Assembly (NCBI RefSeq): GCF_042678305.1
Contig: NZ_JBHUDT010000001.1
Source: Gelatiniphilus marinus
GTDB lineage: Bacteria; Bacteroidota; Bacteroidia; Flavobacteriales; Flavobacteriaceae
Direction: 5' to 3' (one strand)
Length of the DNA: 64,000 nucleotides
Below the pieces are notes generated by a model. That model ran no database searches. It was given only the letters and a program-made list of their open reading frames with translations, and was not told where the DNA came from. Position 1 is the first letter of the stretch. Every line of letters begins with the position of its first letter. Below, piece by piece: positions 9,784-19,610 of this stretch. Made by a program: the position numbers and the translations under genes.

Positions 9784-12252
9784 TTAAATTTTAGTTTGAA
9801 TGATTATTTTTTCTGTTTTTAAACCGTTACCGGAAACTGTTAAATTTATTTTTCCCGCTTTAGAACTAGATTGAAGCAAAACTACCAATTTACCACTAAA
9901 TAATTTCATGGTTGGTACATGAAAAGGTTCGAGCGAAGTAGCATCGCCATTACAAGCAGCCCTGAATGCACCTTCACCTTTTACTTTAAATTTTAATTGA
10001 TGGGTTGCCGTTGGACAGGGTACACCGTTTCTATCGACCACAGAAACGGTTACAAAAGCCAAATCTTTACCATTGGCTTTTATTACTGTTCTGTCTGATT
10101 CTAAAATCAGTTGATAGGGTTTTCCTGCCGTATGTATTTCTTTTTCTGCCGCGGGGTTTCCTTCATCATCAAAAGCCACGACTTTAATAGTTCCGGGTTC
10201 GTATGTTACATCCATCCACATTAAACGGTAGCGGTGTTTTGCTGTGCTTTTATTTTTCTTTTGGATGCCCATGCTTTTTCCGTTTACAAACAATTCTGCG
10301 CTATTATAACTGGTATAAACAAAAACGGGAGTAACTTCACCTTCGCGCCCTTCCCAGTTCCAATGGGGTAAAATGTGCAGGGTTTCGTCTTTAGTGTTCC
10401 ATCGGCTGCGGTATAAATAATAGCGGTCTTTTGGTAAACCAGCCAAATCGTTAATACCAAAATACGAACTTCGCGATGGCCATTTGGTATCATAAGGTGT
10501 GGGCTCGCCCAAATAATCGAATCCGGTCCACACAAATTCGCCAATTACCCATGGCTTATCATCTTGAAGCACAAAATCTTCATCTGGGATATTGGACCAG
10601 CTACAAGCTTCTAAATCGTAAGACGACGACTGAAAATCGTCATATTGTTTCATTTTAAATTCTTCAACGGGAAATTTATAAATCCCGCGTGAGCTAACTG
10701 TAGAAGCGGTTTCGGAGCCCAAAATCAATCCTTGTGGAAAAGCTTCGTAAGCCTCTTCGTATAAATGCACACGGTAATTTAACCCCGGAATATCCAATAC
10801 CGCACCAAAGCCCGATGCCATGGTCGCTTTTACCTGATCCATGCCCACGGTTACGGGACGTGTGGGGTCTTCGCGATGAAAAATATCCTGCAACCATTTA
10901 GCACGTTTTGCGCCTTGGCTTCCCCATTGGTCGGGGACTTCGTTTCCTGAGCTCCACATTACAATACTTGGGTGGTTTCTAGTGGCATGCACCAAGTTTA
11001 CAATATCTTTTTCGGCATCGGTTTCAAAGAAGCGATGGTAGCCGTTTTCTATTTTTGGTTTTGCCCACTCATCGAAACTTTCGGCTAAAAACAAAAAGCC
11101 CATTTCGTCGCATAATTCCAATTGTTCCAAAGATGGCATGTTATGCGAACTACGGATGGCATTCGCGCCCATATCCTTTAAAATACGCAGTTGTCTGCGC
11201 AAAGCGGATTTGTTAATTGCAGTACCGATTGGCCCTAAATCGTGGTGCAAACACACGCCTTTAAATTTGGTAATTTTGCCGTTTAAACTGAATCCTTTTT
11301 CTGCTTCATATTTAATGTCCCTGATACCAAAACGTGTTTCGGTTTCATCCTTTAGAATATTTTCGGCATATAATTGAAAGCTTGCCGTATATAAATAAGG
11401 CGTTTCCGGACTCCATAAATTGGGATTTTTAACGGCTATGTTTTGTTCGAATTCGTTATCAAAAATCGTTTCCACAGTATCTGTTGCAACAGTTTTTCCC
11501 TTAGCATCTTTAATTGTTGTAACCAATTTAAGTTGTTTTCCAGATACTTTGGTTTTTACATTTACCTTAGCCAAATGTTCTGTAATTAAAGGGGTGGTTA
11601 TAAACGTGCCCCATTGGTTGATGCTGGCTTTGTTTTTTACAATAACCCGAACATTGCGATATAAACCTGCTCCGGGATACCAGCGTGAAGATAGCCCGAC
11701 ATTGGTTAATTTTACCGCCAAGGTGTTTTGTTGATTGGATGAAATATGCTCGGTAATATCGAAATAAAAATAGCTGTAACCGTAATTCCAACTGCCTATT
11801 TTTTTACCGTTGATAAAAATTTCCGGTTCGCTCATGGCGCCTTCAAAAAGCAAAATAACTTTTTTTTCTTCGGAAAAATTTGGAAGTGAAAACGTATTGC
11901 GATACCAGCCCACTCCAATGTATGGCAATGCACCTGTGCGCCCTGTTTTTTCGGTAGCCACTTTTTCACCATTTTGAACAATGGCAACGGTTTGTTTGTC
12001 TATTTCTTTATCAAACGGCCCTTTTATTGCCCAATCGTGAGGTACGGTAACGGTTTCCCATTTGGAATCGTTGAAAGCAATTTGCTGTGCGTTTGCTACA
12101 TCGCCTTTAATAAATTTCCAGTTTTTTTCTAAAGTGAGTATGTCCCTAACTGGATGTTGCCCAAACAATGAAAGTGTCAATAAAAAACCCAACATAAAAA
12201 ATAGCATATTCCCTTTATTTATGTTTTTATTAAAAGTTTCGATTGTCTTCAT
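9784..12252 (-). CDS. GH2 beta-galactosidase-like glycoside hydrolase with DUF4982
   Basis: An 822-residue GH2 enzyme with an N-terminal hydrophobic segment (MLFFMLGFLLTLSLFGQ), so probably exported; that Met at residue 16 could be the true start. Domain order: sugar-binding jelly roll (about 45-200), Ig-like (205-305), TIM barrel (310-600), DUF4982 (635-695), then a C-terminal Ig-like module. The general acid/base is E438 in WSSGNEVPDQ and the nucleophile is E514 in LGSETAST. GH2 enzymes of this architecture are mostly beta-galactosidases in polysaccharide loci; other activities (beta-glucuronidase, beta-mannosidase) are less likely but not excluded. It lies between GH27 and the sulfatases. 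Confidence 0.92.
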   Translation of the reverse strand: MKTIETFNKNINKGNMLFFMLGFLLTLSLFGQHPVRDILTLEKNWKFIKGDVANAQQIAFNDSKWETVTVPHDWAIKGPFDKEIDKQTVAIVQNGEKVATEKTGRTGALPYIGVGWYRNTFSLPNFSEEKKVILLFEGAMSEPEIFINGKKIGSWNYGYSYFYFDITEHISSNQQNTLAVKLTNVGLSSRWYPGAGLYRNVRVIVKNKASINQWGTFITTPLITEHLAKVNVKTKVSGKQLKLVTTIKDAKGKTVATDTVETIFDNEFEQNIAVKNPNLWSPETPYLYTASFQLYAENILKDETETRFGIRDIKYEAEKGFSLNGKITKFKGVCLHHDLGPIGTAINKSALRRQLRILKDMGANAIRSSHNMPSLEQLELCDEMGFLFLAESFDEWAKPKIENGYHRFFETDAEKDIVNLVHATRNHPSIVMWSSGNEVPDQWGSQGAKRAKWLQDIFHREDPTRPVTVGMDQVKATMASGFGAVLDIPGLNYRVHLYEEAYEAFPQGLILGSETASTVSSRGIYKFPVEEFKMKQYDDFQSSSYDLEACSWSNIPDEDFVLQDDKPWVIGEFVWTGFDYLGEPTPYDTKWPSRSSYFGINDLAGLPKDRYYLYRSRWNTKDETLHILPHWNWEGREGEVTPVFVYTSYNSAELFVNGKSMGIQKKNKSTAKHRYRLMWMDVTYEPGTIKVVAFDDEGNPAAEKEIHTAGKPYQLILESDRTVIKANGKDLAFVTVSVVDRNGVPCPTATHQLKFKVKGEGAFRAACNGDATSLEPFHVPTMKLFSGKLVVLLQSSSKAGKINLTVSGNGLKTEKIIIQTKI

Positions 12253-12273
12253 TTACGGAACAATTATCCTAAA

Positions 12274-13527
12274 TTATTTATTTTGAAATACATTGAACGG
12301 TTTTGAGGTGCCTTCAATCTTTAAAACCACTACGCCATGTTTTGGGACTTGAAAAGACAAGCTTTTTTCAGTTGTATTATCAAAATCTTTTTTTGTCCAT
12401 AAATTGCGATACGTGTAACCTTTATCAACGTCAATCCCAATAGTATCTAAATCAAAACTTATGGTTTCGGCCTTATTAGACCTATTTAATAAAGCAACGG
12501 CCACCTCTCCGCTCATTGTATGAATTAATGGTTTCGCCCACACTTCCAAATCGCCGTTATCAATTAATCGTCGCGCTTGGTACACTAATGGATCTTGGTT
12601 TAATGCTATAATTTCTTTATTTGTTAATATTGAAATCGTTTCGTCACTCATGTTTCGTAAATCGTTACCGGCCAAAAGTGGGGAATTCATCATGCACCAC
12701 ATGGTAAAATGGGTTTTGTCTTCGTCGTAGCTCATGCCTCTGCCCACTTGAAGCATATCCATATCGTTTACATGTCCGGGCGAAGCATATTTCCATAAAT
12801 CGGCATTTAAATCGATGATGTGTAAAATGGATTCAAACTTGTTGGAAATATCTCCCGAGATACGCCAAGAATCGGCTATTTGAAGGGCCCATTCACCAGG
12901 AAATTCCCATCGACAAATATTGTAAACGGTGCTCGGTTTTATCTCTTTTATAATGTTGGCTATTTGTGTGTAACGGGTTTCTTCATCCAAATCTAACCAA
13001 TCACCACCGCACCAATCAATTTTAATAAAATCGTAGTTCCAATCTTTCAGCATTAATTTTAAATCTTTTCTATCGTGCCCATAAAGCCCCGACCCCGCTC
13101 CAATAGTATCTTTATCCCAATAAGACGCACAGGTGTTAATGCCCGCATCGGAGTAAATCCCCGCTTTTAATCCTTTGGAGTGGATATAATCCGAAATGAC
13201 TTTCATGCCATTGGGAAATCTTTCCGGATGCACCAATAAGTTACCTTCGCTATCGCGACCGCCAAAAAAACCATCGTCTATATTCACATAGGCATACCCA
13301 ACATCCGCCATTCCCGAAGACACCATAAAATCGGCTTGCGCTTTAATGATTTCTTCGTTGATGTTCACATGAAAATTATTCCAACTAGACCAACCCATAA
13401 TTGGGGTTTGGGGTTTAAGAATTTCTTTGACGCTTATTTCTTTTGAAATTTGAACATCCTTTTTATTGCCTTGATTTTGGCAAGACATTAAAATTATAAG
13501 CGATAAAATTAAGCTGTATCTAATCAT
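12274..13527 (-). CDS. GH27 alpha-galactosidase, lipoprotein
   Basis: A 417-residue GH27 enzyme, first gene of the minus-strand glycan operon. It has a lipoprotein signal (LIILMSC). The family start PIMGWSSWNNF is followed by the catalytic nucleophile D171 in FIKIDWCGGDW and the acid/base D226 in SWRISGDI. A C-terminal beta domain ends the protein. GH27 members remove terminal alpha-galactose, or alpha-GalNAc in some cases, so the locus can trim both alpha- and beta-galactosides. Only 21 bp separate it from the GH2 gene. The 287 bp upstream hold the operon promoter, but no clear box stands out. Confidence 0.93.
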   Translation of the reverse strand: MIRYSLILSLIILMSCQNQGNKKDVQISKEISVKEILKPQTPIMGWSSWNNFHVNINEEIIKAQADFMVSSGMADVGYAYVNIDDGFFGGRDSEGNLLVHPERFPNGMKVISDYIHSKGLKAGIYSDAGINTCASYWDKDTIGAGSGLYGHDRKDLKLMLKDWNYDFIKIDWCGGDWLDLDEETRYTQIANIIKEIKPSTVYNICRWEFPGEWALQIADSWRISGDISNKFESILHIIDLNADLWKYASPGHVNDMDMLQVGRGMSYDEDKTHFTMWCMMNSPLLAGNDLRNMSDETISILTNKEIIALNQDPLVYQARRLIDNGDLEVWAKPLIHTMSGEVAVALLNRSNKAETISFDLDTIGIDVDKGYTYRNLWTKKDFDNTTEKSLSFQVPKHGVVVLKIEGTSKPFNVFQNK

Positions 13528-13814
13528 TTATTTTTCTTAAAACAGTATTGACTTTGGTAAAAACGAAATGTAGAAATTTATAAAACCGATATGTATACAC
13601 TATTTCTTGATAGGCATCATCCAGTATAATAAATCTTATTAAAGTCCTACATAATACAAATTTAATCTATTCATGAGCTTAAATAATGAATTACTTGTAA
13701 AATTTATCAATCAAAATTTGGTTCGAAATCAATTTTAACTTTAGTAAAGTTATCGTAGTTAGTATTAATATTAAAATGTTACACAAAAAAATTGACACTC
13801 AAGATTTATACTTT

Positions 13815-16190
13815 TTATTCTCTTTTTCTAACGTGAAATTCAAAGGTTTGTCGTCCTAATTCGCCATTATCATTTACACCTTCTATAACGCCTATAAATT
13901 TGGAGTTGATACTGGAAACACTAAATTCTAATTGGGCTTCTCCTTTGTTGTTAGTTATTATATCAGGTTTCCAATACAGCGTGTTTCTATAATCTGGAAA
14001 ACCATCAATCTGTTCTGTTTTGTCATATATGGGATTATAAAATTCTTTTTTAGTATAATACCCTTTAGCCTTTATTATATTAAACTTTTCTAAAAGATAC
14101 TCATCTGTTAGTTTTGGATAGCGGTATGCTGGAAGTTTAGGGTTTCTAAACACTTGCCCCTCGACAGGAGCTACCCCTGTAACCCATTGCCCTCCATCCT
14201 TAATTTGAAGCTCTAAATACACTTCTCCTTCTACTGGGTTCTTGCTATATTTATGAGGCAGATGAATTGGACAATTTAAATAATTATCTTTTGTACAGAC
14301 ATAATCACCGCCAGCCATATCTAGCTTAGCCAAGCTATCTAATTTTGCTAAATATTTATCTCTTTTAACAATACCTTTTTTCTTAGCTACTAGTTGAATT
14401 TCATCTAATTTAACGGCATCCTTTATCGATTGCCATTTAAGTGTTTTAGTTTCGTTGACTTCACTTTTCTCTGTAACAGGTGCTATTGGGTAACCAAAAT
14501 CCTTTAGTTTTTTTATACTATTTATAGCCAGAAAAGGGTCTTTAACAGATATTAATATCTTATCCTTTTTTGTGCCAAAATGTTTAATAAATAACCTTCT
14601 ACCCATTTTTAAATGTAAAGGCGTTAAAACAAACTTGTTATTAGTATCTAAAGGAATCATTGATTTTTTTTCTTCTTTAAGCGGATCATAAACAACTATA
14701 AAACTTTGCTCAGGACTGTTTTTACCTTTCTTTATATAAGTAAACTCACCTTCTACCCCATTAGTTAACTGTGTTGTTTTTAATGGGTTTTGTGATTTCA
14801 GGTTTTGCTCATTCCATCTATAACATCTCCACCCTTGGGTTAAAAGCAGTAAGTCCAACGCTTGGTGTCTATTGGCATTCTCTAGATTAAAATAATAACT
14901 TGGGTTGTATAATCTGCCTTTTAATTGTGTTGATAAATGGTAATGGGTCTCTATGGTTTTAGTATCTTTTGGATTGTTGTAAAAATCATCAAAAACGCTT
15001 AACCCTAAATGAGCAATTACAGGGTTGTTGTGTTGGTTGGTTACTTTTAGTTTTAATTTTGCGTTGCCTTTGGTTAAATATTCTCCTTTATCTAATACTG
15101 CTTTTATGTTCAATTTTTGGTCTTGATTTATATAGACTAGGCGTTCTGCTAAAGGTTCAAGATTTTGATTAAATAAAGTTATTTCTGCTATACCTTGCGG
15201 AATATCATTTAGAGGAATCTTTATTAACCGCTCTTTGGTTATGGTTGCTTGTGCAACACTATACGCCACACCTCTTACTTGAACCCTTAAATACAAAGTT
15301 TCTTTTTGACTTGTGCTTTTTGAAACTTTAAGGGTTAAGTGGTCTTTGGTATTACTAACCAGTTGTAGCACGTAACCATCGGCTTTTATAGTTGGCAACG
15401 TGTACTGTTTTTTAGTTGTAAGCGAATCTAATACTATATGATAACGCTTGTTGACATCTGGAGTAAAGTTAAAACGACCCATACCAGCATGTACTGTTTT
15501 TATCTTATTTATGGGAACATTGTTTTCATATAAAGTGCCAGATACAGATTTGGGTATACCCAATGTATTTACAGCTTTAAAAGCAATGGTACTTGTTATT
15601 CCTGACACCAAATATCCGCCTTCAGGGAAAAGCTGAAAATCGATGGCGGTTTCTTTAGGTTTAGCTTTAATTAAAGTGTCCTGCTTTTTTGATTGATGAT
15701 ACTTTGTAATGTTTTCTACAATTTGTAATTGCCTGATGGATTTTATAGGTTGTTTATCATCATAAAATGAATACCGTGTATAAGCTGCTAAAGTGTAACG
15801 ACCTTCTCGTAAGGTGTCCTGTACATAAATATGTCCGTTTACAAATCCGTTTTCTATCTCGTATTTTTCTTCCCAAACGGCTTTTTCGGTTTTGCTTTCT
15901 ATAAGCTGAACATACAAGGTTTTACTTTGCGTTGAAGGTGATAGATGCTGACTATTCAACACATAACCCTTAAACCATAAATCCTCGCCTGTTTCATAAA
16001 TACCTTTACTACTTTGTATATATACTGACTCAGAAGCATGGTTTTTTGATGCTTCGTGTAACCTATTTGCCAATTGGTCTGAGATATTTGCGTTGTTTTG
16101 AGCGTGCAACAACGTGATTGGTAGAAATAAAAAAACCAAATAGAGATAATATTTATGTTGCAACAAATTGATAAATAATGTGTTGGGCAT
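13815..16190 (-). CDS. Large secreted protein with alpha-2-macroglobulin-like (MG2) domains
   Basis: A 791-residue protein with an N-terminal hydrophobic export segment ending LLHAQ. The first part (VYIQSSKGIYETGEDLWFKGYV) is typical of MG2/bacterial macroglobulin-like beta-sandwich domains found in many Bacteroidota proteins. Similar folds repeat in the middle (LKLKVTNQHNNPVIAHLGLSVFD). No thioester CxEQ motif is seen, so it is not a protease-trapping macroglobulin. Some relatives carry a TonB plug domain, but none is recognised here. No enzymatic function can be assigned. It is on the same strand as the glycan operon but separated from it by about 290 bp, so membership is doubtful. Confidence 0.8.
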   Translation of the reverse strand: MPNTLFINLLQHKYYLYLVFLFLPITLLHAQNNANISDQLANRLHEASKNHASESVYIQSSKGIYETGEDLWFKGYVLNSQHLSPSTQSKTLYVQLIESKTEKAVWEEKYEIENGFVNGHIYVQDTLREGRYTLAAYTRYSFYDDKQPIKSIRQLQIVENITKYHQSKKQDTLIKAKPKETAIDFQLFPEGGYLVSGITSTIAFKAVNTLGIPKSVSGTLYENNVPINKIKTVHAGMGRFNFTPDVNKRYHIVLDSLTTKKQYTLPTIKADGYVLQLVSNTKDHLTLKVSKSTSQKETLYLRVQVRGVAYSVAQATITKERLIKIPLNDIPQGIAEITLFNQNLEPLAERLVYINQDQKLNIKAVLDKGEYLTKGNAKLKLKVTNQHNNPVIAHLGLSVFDDFYNNPKDTKTIETHYHLSTQLKGRLYNPSYYFNLENANRHQALDLLLLTQGWRCYRWNEQNLKSQNPLKTTQLTNGVEGEFTYIKKGKNSPEQSFIVVYDPLKEEKKSMIPLDTNNKFVLTPLHLKMGRRLFIKHFGTKKDKILISVKDPFLAINSIKKLKDFGYPIAPVTEKSEVNETKTLKWQSIKDAVKLDEIQLVAKKKGIVKRDKYLAKLDSLAKLDMAGGDYVCTKDNYLNCPIHLPHKYSKNPVEGEVYLELQIKDGGQWVTGVAPVEGQVFRNPKLPAYRYPKLTDEYLLEKFNIIKAKGYYTKKEFYNPIYDKTEQIDGFPDYRNTLYWKPDIITNNKGEAQLEFSVSSINSKFIGVIEGVNDNGELGRQTFEFHVRKRE

Positions 16191-16266
16191 AATTTATTTA
16201 TTATTAATAATTATTTAAAACCCACAGAGTTTTTATATGGCGTTTTACAAAATTTTAATATTTCTT

Positions 16267-16650
16267 TTAATCAAACGTATTTTTAGATATATCAATACCA
16301 TATTTTTCAAACCTTCTATATAAAGCACCTCTACTTAATCCCAGAGCTTTTGCAACCTGACTAATGTTTTGGTTATAATAGGTTAATGTTTTAATAATCA
16401 TGGCTTTTTCAATTTCGTCCATAGACATTGCACCGGGCTCTGGAAGCGTACCTTTATTGGGGTTTGAAACATTGTTTTGCAATTGTTCATTAAAGTGTTT
16501 TATTTCCAGTGTTCCTTCTTTATTTATTAAAACGCTGCGTTCTATAAGGTTTTTGAGTTCCCTGATGTTGCCGTAAAATTTAAGTTTAGATAGCCATGAA
16601 TATGCACGTTTACTAATTTGAATATCTTTAAATCCGTAAAGGGTGTATTA
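16267..16650 (-). pseudogene. 3' remnant of a sigma-54-dependent (Fis-type) response regulator gene
   Basis: The open frame on the reverse strand runs from a stop at 16648-16650 to the stop at 16267. It encodes the end of the AAA+ domain (FYGNIRELKNLIERSVLIN, where intact relatives read WPGNIREL) and then a complete Fis-type HTH (NISQVAKALGLSRGALYRRFEKYG). The receiver domain, Walker motifs and GAFTGA loop are missing, and nothing upstream in any frame supplies them; bshB1 begins 40 bp away. A short ATG-initiated protein from 16482 (71 aa) is possible but would only carry the HTH. It looks like a 5'-deleted gene. Confidence 0.8.
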
Positions 16651-16693
16651 AAAACCATAAATACACTAAAAATTAGAGTTAATTGGTTCTATG

Positions 16694-17410
16694 TTATTTA
16701 ACATCAAACAAGCTATTTACCGTAATGTAACGGCTAACATTAAAACCTTCGGCATATTCAACACCAACTAAGCGCCCTAAATCCCTTGCTCTGTAAGTTA
16801 TACTGTCGGTAAAGTTCTTGCTGGAAATTGGTGTTTCCGGTGCTTTACTTGCGGCATCATAAAACTGGGTTTTATAGGCAAAAACAGCTTTAAGCTTAAC
16901 ATCTATAAAATCAGATACATCAACCACCAAATCGGGTTTTAAATTTCTCCATTGTATGTAGTGGTACACTTGTTTTGGCCGCCATGGGTTTTGCTTAGTA
17001 CCGTTTACATGGGTTTCAATTTTAATCAATCCACTTAAAAAACAGGCATCACTTACCAGTTTGCTTCCTTTTGCATGGTCAATATGCCTATCATCAATAG
17101 CGTTGCAGATTACAAGTTCAGGTTGGTATTTACGAATGGTTTTAATAATTTCTAGTTGATGTTGTTTATCGTTTACAAAAAAACCATCGGCAAACCCTAG
17201 GTTTTCCCTAACCGAAACACCTAATATTTTTGCGGCATTACTAGATTCTTCTGCTCTGGTTAATGCAGTACCACGGGTTCCCAGTTCGCCTTGTGTTAAG
17301 TCTATAATGCCAACTTTTTTACCGTTTGCTATTTCTTTTGCTAGGGTTGCACCACAGCCTAATTCTACATCGTCTGGATGCGCACCAAAGGCAAGAATAT
17401 CTAATTTCAT
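16694..17410 (-). CDS. bshB1: Bacillithiol biosynthesis deacetylase BshB1
   Basis: A 238-residue PIG-L/LmbE zinc deacetylase. It removes the acetyl group from GlcNAc-malate in the second step of bacillithiol synthesis, in the cytoplasm. The metal site is visible as AHPDDVELGCG (residues 10-20) and DRHIDHAKG. The N-terminal MKLDILAFGAHPDD and the C-terminal EYAEGFNVSR are characteristic of BshB1 rather than the broader mycothiol-type enzymes. Its length is standard. It stands alone on the minus strand, next to the sigma-54 regulator remnant; bshA and bshC are not in the window. Confidence 0.95.
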   Translation of the reverse strand: MKLDILAFGAHPDDVELGCGATLAKEIANGKKVGIIDLTQGELGTRGTALTRAEESSNAAKILGVSVRENLGFADGFFVNDKQHQLEIIKTIRKYQPELVICNAIDDRHIDHAKGSKLVSDACFLSGLIKIETHVNGTKQNPWRPKQVYHYIQWRNLKPDLVVDVSDFIDVKLKAVFAYKTQFYDAASKAPETPISSKNFTDSITYRARDLGRLVGVEYAEGFNVSRYITVNSLFDVK

Positions 17411-17727
17411 ATGTTATATATTATTCATAAAAACCAAAAATAGCTTTTTAGAGTTATTATTTTCTTAGTTTTTATTCATTTTTTTAAATAATCACATCTA
17501 ATAATGCAATAAAAAATAGGAAATTCACAAAACCCACTATTACGAAAACGTATTCGTTAATGCTTTTTATTCTTTTTTATTGATAAATATAACAATAATT
17601 GAAAAACGCCCCCTAAAACAAAAGCATGACATTAATCATAATTATAAAAGAACATCTACTGTAAATTTACATTATACAATTAGGCAGCTAACAAAAGATG
17701 CCAAAAACAATAAAATAATTTTACAGT
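17411..17727. promoter_or_regulatory. Divergent intergenic region with a CG-centred imperfect palindrome
   Basis: A 317-bp AT-rich spacer between bshB1 (-) and the SLC13 gene (+). No gene is convincing. An imperfect palindrome with a central CG lies at 17544-17558 (CGAAAACGTATTCG core, 6 of 7 pairs matching). This form resembles LacI/GalR-type operators, but no such regulator is in the window. Confidence 0.35.
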
Positions 17728-19569
17728 ATGATCTATTTAATGCTCCTGATATTAACAATTACAATCGCACTTTTTGTTTGGGGCAAATTCACACCAGATA
17801 TTGTAGCCCTAATATCTATGATTAGTTTGTTTTTAACAGGAATTTTAGATGCCACCGAAACCCTAAGTGGTTTTAGCAATCCAACGGTAATAATGATTGC
17901 TGCACTATTTATAATTGGCGAGGGCATTGCACAAACAGGTTGGACCGCCATGGCTGGTAAAAAGTTTGTGGAGTGGGCCGGAAAAAGTGTTCCTAAACTA
18001 TTGGTTATTGTATCGCTTGGTGCTGGTGTATTATCTGGTTTTGTTAGTAACACAGGTACTGTGGCCACTTTAATGCCTTTAACTATCTCTTCGGCTTGGA
18101 GCATTGGCACGCTGCCTTCAAAAATGCTAATGCCAGTGGCTTTTGGATCGAACACCGGCGGATTGCTAACCCTAACGGGGACTCCACCAAACATTATTGC
18201 AAGCAATGCCCTTATAGATGCTGGTTTTGACGGGTTTTCGTTCTTTGAATTTGCTTTAATTGGTTTGCCTTTGCTTTTAATAGCATTAGTGTATTTTAGA
18301 TATGCTGGTTATAAATTGCTACCAAAAAACAAAACAAACAATAAGCCCGTAAATATCGAATCTACTTTGCACAATTGGATTGAAGCCTATAAAATAGATA
18401 GCGGATATTATAGATTGCGCATCCGGTCCATTTCGCCATTAATTAACACAAAATTAGAAGACTGGCATCTGGAAAGAGATTATAATGTATCTATAATTAG
18501 ATTAAAAAGAAGACACCCTAATGTACTAAAAGGTATTGCTCAATTTGAAGAGTTTCCAGATCCCTCTACAGAATTGCGCTACCACGATATTATTACTGTA
18601 AAAGGTGAAACTGAAGCTATTAATAAACTAATGATTACTTTTAGATTAGGGTTTTTACCATTAGAACCTATTACAGACGAATTAAAAAACAACCTAATTA
18701 ACCAAGAGGTTGGAATGACCGAAGTGATTGTTAACCCCAACTCATTATTAGTTGGAAGACGCTATAAATTAGGCGATTATTTTAAACGCTACGGTATTCA
18801 GCTATTAGCAGCTTCAAGAAACAACAAACCCTTAAAAGAAAAAGAAATTACCGTAAAAGCTGGAGATGCCTTTTTAATACGTGGCACCTGGGAGCACATA
18901 GACGACCTAAAAAAACAACACGAAAACCTAGTTATTATTGGAAGTCCAGAAGGTATGGCGAAAAACGTAGAGCGTTTAAGCACAAAATCTTACATCGCGT
19001 TGGCTTCATTAATACTGATGATAATATTTATGGTATTTAAAATTGTACCGGGCTCTATCGCGGCATTAATCTCGGCTGGTATAATTTTACTTACAGGATG
19101 CGTACCCATATCAAAAGCCTACAAGGGCATTAGTTGGACCAGTGTGGTTATGATTGCCGCTATGATACCCATGGGCATTGCACTGCAAAAAACAGGAACC
19201 GCGCAAGTAATTGCAAACGGATTAGTAGAATATTTGGGTGCTATACATCCCGTAGCCCTATTAGGCGGTGTGTTTTTACTAACCACTACCTTTAGCCAAG
19301 TAATAAACAACTCTGCAACAGCAGTATTAATGGCACCAATAGCCATACTTGCTGCAAGCTCTTTAAACCTATCGCCAGAACCCTTTATGATAGTGGTGGC
19401 CATAAGTGCATCAACAGCGTTTTTAACACCAATTGGTACCACAACAAATGCAATGGTAATGACTGCTGGTGGTTATAAATTTATGAATTACCTAAAAGTT
19501 GGCGCACCATTGCTTTTAATATTCTTTTTAATATCAATGATACTCGTGCCAATAATCTGGCCATTTTAA
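17728..19569 (+). CDS. SLC13/DASS family permease with two RCK_C domains
   Basis: A 613-residue inner-membrane transporter. N- and C-terminal hydrophobic halves surround a central soluble region of about 200 residues (about 205-410) with two TrkA-C/RCK_C-like modules. The transporter halves carry SNTGTVATLMPL with SNTGGLLTLTGTPPN, and NNSATAVLMAP with PIGTTTNAMV, the SNT/NxxxT-type hairpin motifs of the DASS family. Such proteins move dicarboxylates, sulfate or related anions with sodium; the substrate is not determined by sequence. It lies 41 bp before pckA, and a C4-dicarboxylate role would fit gluconeogenic use of TCA intermediates. Confidence 0.9.
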   Translation: MIYLMLLILTITIALFVWGKFTPDIVALISMISLFLTGILDATETLSGFSNPTVIMIAALFIIGEGIAQTGWTAMAGKKFVEWAGKSVPKLLVIVSLGAGVLSGFVSNTGTVATLMPLTISSAWSIGTLPSKMLMPVAFGSNTGGLLTLTGTPPNIIASNALIDAGFDGFSFFEFALIGLPLLLIALVYFRYAGYKLLPKNKTNNKPVNIESTLHNWIEAYKIDSGYYRLRIRSISPLINTKLEDWHLERDYNVSIIRLKRRHPNVLKGIAQFEEFPDPSTELRYHDIITVKGETEAINKLMITFRLGFLPLEPITDELKNNLINQEVGMTEVIVNPNSLLVGRRYKLGDYFKRYGIQLLAASRNNKPLKEKEITVKAGDAFLIRGTWEHIDDLKKQHENLVIIGSPEGMAKNVERLSTKSYIALASLILMIIFMVFKIVPGSIAALISAGIILLTGCVPISKAYKGISWTSVVMIAAMIPMGIALQKTGTAQVIANGLVEYLGAIHPVALLGGVFLLTTTFSQVINNSATAVLMAPIAILAASSLNLSPEPFMIVVAISASTAFLTPIGTTTNAMVMTAGGYKFMNYLKVGAPLLLIFFLISMILVPIIWPF

Positions 19570-19610
19570 AATAAATATATTATTAATAAGAACCTTTAAA
19601 TTTTATAAAA

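Noticed and set aside
11420..11734. Plus-strand ORF inside the GH2 gene
   Set aside because: It is antisense to a well-supported GH2 enzyme with catalytic residues, and has no recognisable features.
17580..17825. 81-codon ORF upstream of the SLC13 gene
   Set aside because: It overlaps the true SLC13 start by almost 100 bp in another frame and the protein has no sensible features.
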